A DNA stretch of 64,000 nucleotides from JAGNXB01 sp964471595 (lineage in GTDB: Bacteria; Bacteroidota; Bacteroidia; Chitinophagales; Saprospiraceae). The position numbers were made by a program, and so were the translations under genes. The notes under the pieces were generated by a model. It was not told the DNA's origin. It saw only the letters and a list, made by a program, of their open reading frames with translations, and did not search any database. Location: assembly GCA_964471595.1 (NCBI GenBank), contig CAYYGN010000015.1, forward strand, positions 4,684 to 68,683, given 5' to 3'. Every line of letters begins with the position of its first letter. Positions within the stretch are counted from its first letter, which is position 1. Below, piece by piece: positions 59,317 through 64,000 of the stretch.

Positions 59317-60543
59317 ATGTTGTTCCGTGCATATGGCGGTCTCTCTGCCAACATCTGGTTGTTGGCCATGGTCACTTTTATCAACCGCAGTGGCACCATG
59401 GTCATTCCATTCCTGACGGTTTACCTCACGGTCGAAAGGCATTTCACCATGGAGCAGGCCGGATGGATCATGAGTGCCTTCGGAGCAGGCAGCCTGCTCG
59501 GGTCCTGGCTCGGCGGGTGGCTTACGGATCGCATTGGTTTTTACAATGTACAACTCTGGACGCTGGCAGGAAGCGGTCTGATTTTCCTGGGTCTGGGTCA
59601 ATTGACCCATTTCTGGCCCTTGTGCATTGGCGTATTCATTCTCAGCACCGTGGCCGATGCTTTCAGACCTGCCAACCTCACCGCTGTCAGTGCATACAGC
59701 AAACCGGAAAATCTGACCCGCTCGCTCAGCCTGGTGCGTATGGCCATCAACCTGGGCTGGAGCATCGGGCCCGCCATCGGTGGATTTCTGGCCGCTCATT
59801 TTGGATACCAATGGCTTTTCCTCGCAGATGGTGCCACCTGTATCCTGTCCGCGCTCGTGTTGAGGGTTTTCCTCCCACCCCGTCGGTCGCGTCAACAGGA
59901 AGGCGATCCGCAAGGAACCAAAGAGGAAATCCACCGGCCACCACACCGCGATCCTGCCTTTCTTCTGTTCATTTTGATGATCGGTCTGGTGGCACTTTGC
60001 TTCATGCAATTCCTCTATACACTACCTGTCTATTTCAAAACCGATCTGGGTCTTTCTGAAGACCAAATCGGGCTCCTGCTCGCCATGAATGGGCTCATCA
60101 TCGGGCTCACCGAAGTGACGGTTGTCTACGTGCTCGAAAACCGCTTCCCCCGTCTGTTTTTATGTGCATTGGGTGCCCTGATCATCGGTCTCGCCTACTT
60201 CAGTCTCAATCTGCATCCCCATGCTCCGATTCTGGCCATCGTATGCATGGGTCTCCTCACGGTGGGCGAAATATTCAATTTTCCTTTCGCCAACAGTTTC
60301 GCGCTCACCCGCTCCACATCCCGGACCAAAGGTCAATACATGGCCTTTTACACCATGGCTTTTGCCGCAGCTTCCATCGTAGCTCCCCCGCTGGGTCTCA
60401 ACCTGGCTGAATCCTTCGGCTTTTCGGTGGTGTGGTATGTCATGGGAGGATTGGGTCTGCTGGCAACAGCAGGCATCCTGTGGGTCCAACGGATCACCGG
60501 GGATTGGGACCAACCATCAACCCGGGCTCGCACAATGTGTTAA
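59317..60543 (+). CDS. MFS transporter, drug-efflux type
   Basis: A 408-residue protein with 12 predicted helices. The loop between helices 2 and 3 reads GSWLGGWLTDRIGFYNVQ, the MFS signature (G-x3-D-R-x-G). The long central loop (~195-220, PPRRSRQQEGDPQG) separates the two halves. It resembles MdtH/YdhP-type exporters; the substrate is unknown. TTG 59296 would add seven residues; ATG 59317 is preferred. Confidence 0.85.
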   Translation: MLFRAYGGLSANIWLLAMVTFINRSGTMVIPFLTVYLTVERHFTMEQAGWIMSAFGAGSLLGSWLGGWLTDRIGFYNVQLWTLAGSGLIFLGLGQLTHFWPLCIGVFILSTVADAFRPANLTAVSAYSKPENLTRSLSLVRMAINLGWSIGPAIGGFLAAHFGYQWLFLADGATCILSALVLRVFLPPRRSRQQEGDPQGTKEEIHRPPHRDPAFLLFILMIGLVALCFMQFLYTLPVYFKTDLGLSEDQIGLLLAMNGLIIGLTEVTVVYVLENRFPRLFLCALGALIIGLAYFSLNLHPHAPILAIVCMGLLTVGEIFNFPFANSFALTRSTSRTKGQYMAFYTMAFAAASIVAPPLGLNLAESFGFSVVWYVMGGLGLLATAGILWVQRITGDWDQPSTRARTMC

Positions 60544-60612
60544 TGAAGGTGAAATCCGGATCGTCAAAAGACCTCAATCCCTTGTTCCCTGACAGGCCCT
60601 GTGAGAATATAT

Positions 60613-63600
60613 TTACTTCTGTACGACCAGTTTACCAGTCAGATAGCCGTCCTTCACGACATAGATCAGTTGGTAAACCCCCGAGGAAATGTCATGCAGA
60701 TACAAGACTTTATCTTCCTTTCCACGCCAGGGCATTTGTAAACACTGTCTTCCCTCCGAATTCCTGACATAGAGTATTCCCTCCCCGTTCCATCCACCCG
60801 GCAACGAAATCCTGCAGGTAGAGCCGGCCGGATTGGGAACGACGATCAAATGCTTCTCACTACCTGAAAGGGATTCAGGCACTTCAACAGACACAACAGG
60901 GGTGTACAAAGTTGTGGTTACACGGTTGGTGATGACAGGATCATTATAATCAAAGAAAATGGCGGCCGTATTATGGATTTTGAAATCAGGGTGAAAAAAT
61001 TTCTTCCGCTGTATGGCAAATTGAAAAAATCCATGACTTTCCGGATCATTTGTATTGACATCGGGAAGCGCTATATCATCAAACACCACTTGCAGAAGAC
61101 CACCCGACAGAAGATCAACAGAAGTGACCGGATGACTGGCATCTACAAAGCGAAAAGTATGCAACAACAATGCCGTATCCAATTGGTCCGTTATGCGTAC
61201 ACGGTCTGCCTCATAAGTGCCCGTGTTCTGAAACCGGATGGTGTAAACAAGTTCTTTGCCCTCTGCAATCTCCTCCTTCGTCAGACCGGATTCCGGTGAA
61301 ACCGACTTGTCATTCGGATCATAACTGCCCACAATTACATCGCTGAAAATTACTTCATTATCATGGGGTAGGGTATCCCCTTGGTCCGAAAAAATACGGA
61401 CTACTGTTTGCAAATGATCACCGAGAATTGCCTCTTGATTTACCTGGCCGTAAATCCATAAATGTGCATCTGTGAGAGGTTCCCATTGGTTATAATACCA
61501 TATCAGACTGTCGGTGCCAACGACCACATCCGGAGGAGGATCCGAGGAGAGGAATTGGAAATCCGGGTCCAACTTGATCTCCAGCGTACCGGACACGGGT
61601 ACCGTACCTTTGTTGGTAGCTACAACGAGGACATTCAATGGAAATCCCGGACGTGGGTTGAATATATGTGTGCCGGAAACGGACAAATCTCGGACATTCG
61701 GCATTAAATGGATACCGAAATCCAGAGAATCCAGGGATCCGTTTGTCAGATGATGGGGCGGGTGGATTTGCTGAATATAAGTATTCAAAAGCGAAGGCCG
61801 AAGGGTGTCAGAATTACCATAATTCGCGAAAATCCGGTAGCTTCCATCCTGTTGGGAATAGGTAAACTGAACTGTCTCAACCTGTCCCAACGGAATCCTC
61901 TCCACCTTCATTCCGTTTAGCGCTTTTTCTGACGGGTCCCATATACCGTTACCATTGCTATCCAAAAACAACCTCCCACTCATAGTTTGACCCAGTATAC
62001 TATCAACCTGGGTCTTCAACAGACCGGTAGCTACTCCTCCAAAATAAAATTCATCATCATACCATTCTCCTGTAACCTGGTACCCATCCATAAAGGGATG
62101 CCAGGTCTGGCCCTGGTCAGCAGATTCGTAAAGTCCGATATTGGGATTATGGAAAAAGTATCGGTCCGAAGCATTTTTCACTTTGGACGAATACGCTTCC
62201 AGATCAAACGAAATTTCTAATTCCGGCAGACCAGTGTGTGCATAATTCCAGAACAGACCATCCGTACTGGAGTACAGATATCCCTTGCCATTGATATTCC
62301 GTATACCGAACAGGAGATCGTTTGTGGCAAAAAGACGTTCCATTCCGTCAATGGACGCTCCTGCAGCCTGCCAGGTCTGGCCCGCATCCTGTGATAAAAG
62401 GATTTCACCAAATTCGGAGGTGGCAAAATGCACTCCTTGAAACAAGACCGGAAGACTCGCCTCTGTGTAATAATAGTATTGATTATTGGAGGTGTGATAT
62501 TCCAGATTCAAACGACTTGTTGTCGTCAGGTACAAGACATCATCAATCCAGGTACCCCCTGCCATTCCACCTTCCACATCCAGACTTTTCCAGGTACTAC
62601 CGTTGTCAATGGACATATAGGTTTTGAAAAACAAATCATGGACCGCCACGTGCATGTTCTGATTGTGCGAAACAAAAGAATAATAATACAGATTGGATCC
62701 CGGAAGTCCTTTATCTGTCCAGTCACCTGAAACCGGATGATAGGTGTAAACCTTATCACCGGTGGCTACCCATATTTCGTCTTCCCCTTGCTCCAGGTCA
62801 TATATGGTGGGTGAGTGAAGACCATCGTTCACCCACTGCCAGTCTCCAGCAACCGGAGAATACCGGCATATTCCCTTTTCGTAATCAATCCCTGTCAACC
62901 ATCCATCCCAATGAACCAGGCTGAACCTGTTCAGATCAGACCCGGGTGGCTCAGGAAGCAATGTCCATGACTCCGTTACAGGATCATAGAGAAAGATATC
63001 TCCCCCCTGGCATTTGAAATATATCAGGCTTCCGGCTGTTACTATGGCATGCTCATCAAAGGGATTGCAAGGCAAGTCGGTCATCCACTCCCAGGTCTGT
63101 CCCCGATTTGTTGAAGAATACATGCTTTGCACGCCAGAGACTATCCATCTGGTATCATCCATTCTCATGGCGCTCACATACTCCCCATTTCCTGGATCCG
63201 GAGTAATCTCTGTCCATTGGTCCGATCCGGCAACAAACATCCACACTTTGGATCCAATCCATGTGTACAAAGTGTCCAGATCTGCCCTGATGGATGCGCT
63301 TACTTTGGCTGGGGCAGGAACAGCCGTCCAGGTAAGTCCGGAATCCGGGCTTTTATGAATGACCGGCATCTGTTTGTCCGACACAAACATCCATTCCGAA
63401 GTCACCTCAAGTGATTGCGGATTGACGGAAGCCGGCGGTAAAACTCTTTCCTCCCAGGTTAATCCTTCATCTGTACTGATGACAAAACCGGGAATGATGC
63501 CCGGAACCTGGCTCAAATAATGCTGCCACCCGGCCATCAATCCTTGGGAAATACCCAAATAATGAATGTTTTCATGGGGCAGTTTTTCCCAATTCTCTCC

Positions 63601-63771
63601 ATCCTGACTTCGATAGAAAAAAAAGGGTGAAGGATAAAAAAGGAATTGTTCAGAAGGGAATAATCTCCCTACCCCTCCCGCTCCGGGCGGACCCATGGTA
63701 TGCATAAAAGGCTGCTGTGCCCATAAATTGAGGCAAAGGAATAGCAAAATCGGGAGTAGTGTGGTTTTCAT
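60613..63771 (-). CDS. Secreted BNR/sortilin-like protein with SdrD-B-like, DUF7619-like and T9SS domains
   Basis: A 1052-residue protein with signal peptide (ends NLWA, Gln at +1). Residues ~25-610 form beta-propeller blades with S-x-D-x-G-x-T-W motifs (SQDGENWEK, STDEGLTWEE, SPDSGLTWTAV, SADQGQTWHP), as in sortilin/BNR proteins. An SdrD-B-like linker (GRLFLDSNGNGIWDPSE), a DUF11-like region and a YDPNDKSVSPESGL domain typical of Bacteroidota T9SS proteins follow, then the type-A T9SS tail (IVVPNPAGSTCRISL ... GVYQLIYVVKDG). Start 63771 begins the signal peptide. Likely a surface or secreted binding protein; no catalytic motif is seen. Confidence 0.88.
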   Translation of the reverse strand: MKTTLLPILLFLCLNLWAQQPFMHTMGPPGAGGVGRLFPSEQFLFYPSPFFFYRSQDGENWEKLPHENIHYLGISQGLMAGWQHYLSQVPGIIPGFVISTDEGLTWEERVLPPASVNPQSLEVTSEWMFVSDKQMPVIHKSPDSGLTWTAVPAPAKVSASIRADLDTLYTWIGSKVWMFVAGSDQWTEITPDPGNGEYVSAMRMDDTRWIVSGVQSMYSSTNRGQTWEWMTDLPCNPFDEHAIVTAGSLIYFKCQGGDIFLYDPVTESWTLLPEPPGSDLNRFSLVHWDGWLTGIDYEKGICRYSPVAGDWQWVNDGLHSPTIYDLEQGEDEIWVATGDKVYTYHPVSGDWTDKGLPGSNLYYYSFVSHNQNMHVAVHDLFFKTYMSIDNGSTWKSLDVEGGMAGGTWIDDVLYLTTTSRLNLEYHTSNNQYYYYTEASLPVLFQGVHFATSEFGEILLSQDAGQTWQAAGASIDGMERLFATNDLLFGIRNINGKGYLYSSTDGLFWNYAHTGLPELEISFDLEAYSSKVKNASDRYFFHNPNIGLYESADQGQTWHPFMDGYQVTGEWYDDEFYFGGVATGLLKTQVDSILGQTMSGRLFLDSNGNGIWDPSEKALNGMKVERIPLGQVETVQFTYSQQDGSYRIFANYGNSDTLRPSLLNTYIQQIHPPHHLTNGSLDSLDFGIHLMPNVRDLSVSGTHIFNPRPGFPLNVLVVATNKGTVPVSGTLEIKLDPDFQFLSSDPPPDVVVGTDSLIWYYNQWEPLTDAHLWIYGQVNQEAILGDHLQTVVRIFSDQGDTLPHDNEVIFSDVIVGSYDPNDKSVSPESGLTKEEIAEGKELVYTIRFQNTGTYEADRVRITDQLDTALLLHTFRFVDASHPVTSVDLLSGGLLQVVFDDIALPDVNTNDPESHGFFQFAIQRKKFFHPDFKIHNTAAIFFDYNDPVITNRVTTTLYTPVVSVEVPESLSGSEKHLIVVPNPAGSTCRISLPGGWNGEGILYVRNSEGRQCLQMPWRGKEDKVLYLHDISSGVYQLIYVVKDGYLTGKLVVQK

Positions 63772-64000
63772 ACCAAAAGGATGAGTGGATCCAAAGGAAG
63801 TCCTGACATATCCGTCCGGCAAATGGCTGAATGGTACACACAATCCATCATTCCTGATGTGTGTTCAGCCAGGATCTTCTTTCCTGATAGTTGAATGGCG
63901 CATCTAAGTTAACAATATTGTTGCAATATCTTGAGAAAATTCCGATTTTTGTCTGCCATTTGACAAATATGACTATACGCGCATACAATCGTTAAACATG
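63772..64000. other. Upstream region of the last gene and window end
   Basis: About 230 bases, AT-rich in the last 100. CAATATTG around 63916 is a small palindrome. The final bases AAACATG could be the start of a plus-strand gene beyond the window, which would make this a divergent promoter region. I see no complete gene here. Confidence 0.4.

Overview
The window looks like chromosomal DNA of a free-living member of the Bacteroidota, probably from a Saprospiria-like lineage (class is inference). The reasons are: four very large secreted proteins with type IX secretion C-terminal tails, a GldB lipoprotein and a PorT-like barrel, a GYDIA-type GHMP kinase, a DUF4175/HATPase/YbeY cluster, signal peptides that almost all leave Gln at +1, and promoter -7 elements of the form TAnnTTTG close to many starts. 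The DNA is moderately GC-rich with tightly packed genes. I see no tRNA, rRNA, CRISPR array, insertion sequence or prophage.

Layout. 1-2.0 kb: the end of an ABC permease and a convergent Lgt-like membrane protein fused to a barrel-like tail. 2.3-9.4 kb: a surface-polysaccharide precursor block (WlbB-type acetyltransferase, TviB-type dehydrogenase, WlbA-type oxidoreductase, UDP-glucuronate epimerase) enclosing cysC-cysD-cysN for activated sulfate. 9.5-18.8 kb: PorT-like and GldB genes (divergent), a 2OG-Fe(II) oxygenase, tatA, GHMP kinase, DUF4175 protein, anti-sigma-type ATPase, ybeY and rlmB. 18.9-31.3 kb: a secreted M36 metalloprotease, an alkyltransferase-like DNA repair protein, a TrpF-like barrel, and a six-gene minus-strand operon of lipoproteins, a Tat-exported protein, a cytochrome-c-like lipoprotein and a 1171-residue adhesin. 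31.6-38.1 kb: TauE/SafE exporter, methyltransferase, a structured intergenic zone with a possible Cys-rich micro-gene, a FecA-like TonB receptor, Pcm and a phosphohexomutase.

38.1-44.5 kb: two ECF sigma factor genes, each followed by a gene for a one-pass inner-membrane protein with a C-terminal barrel-like domain, flanking a MATE exporter; a lipoprotein gene follows the second. 44.5-52.4 kb: Nfu-type Fe-S protein, SLC13 transporter, M28 peptidase with PDZ, a coiled-coil protein, zapA, rny and dnaX. dnaX carries an A9 slippage site separating gamma from tau. 52.5-64 kb: a cysteine-rich T9SS protein, a TPR protein, glutaminyl cyclase, a YfcC-type carrier, an MFS transporter and a sortilin-like T9SS protein.

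How it fits together. Much of the window concerns the cell envelope: export (T9SS, Tat, lipoproteins), processing (glutaminyl cyclase acting on Gln+1 ends), surface glycans with a possible sulfation supply, and envelope sensing by ECF sigma factors. The items most worth a second look are the lipoprotein/Tat/cytochrome operon at 23.6-31.2 kb, the two sigma/barrel pairs at 38-43.5 kb, the dnaX slippage site, the Lgt-barrel fusion and the structured zone at 33.1-33.6 kb.
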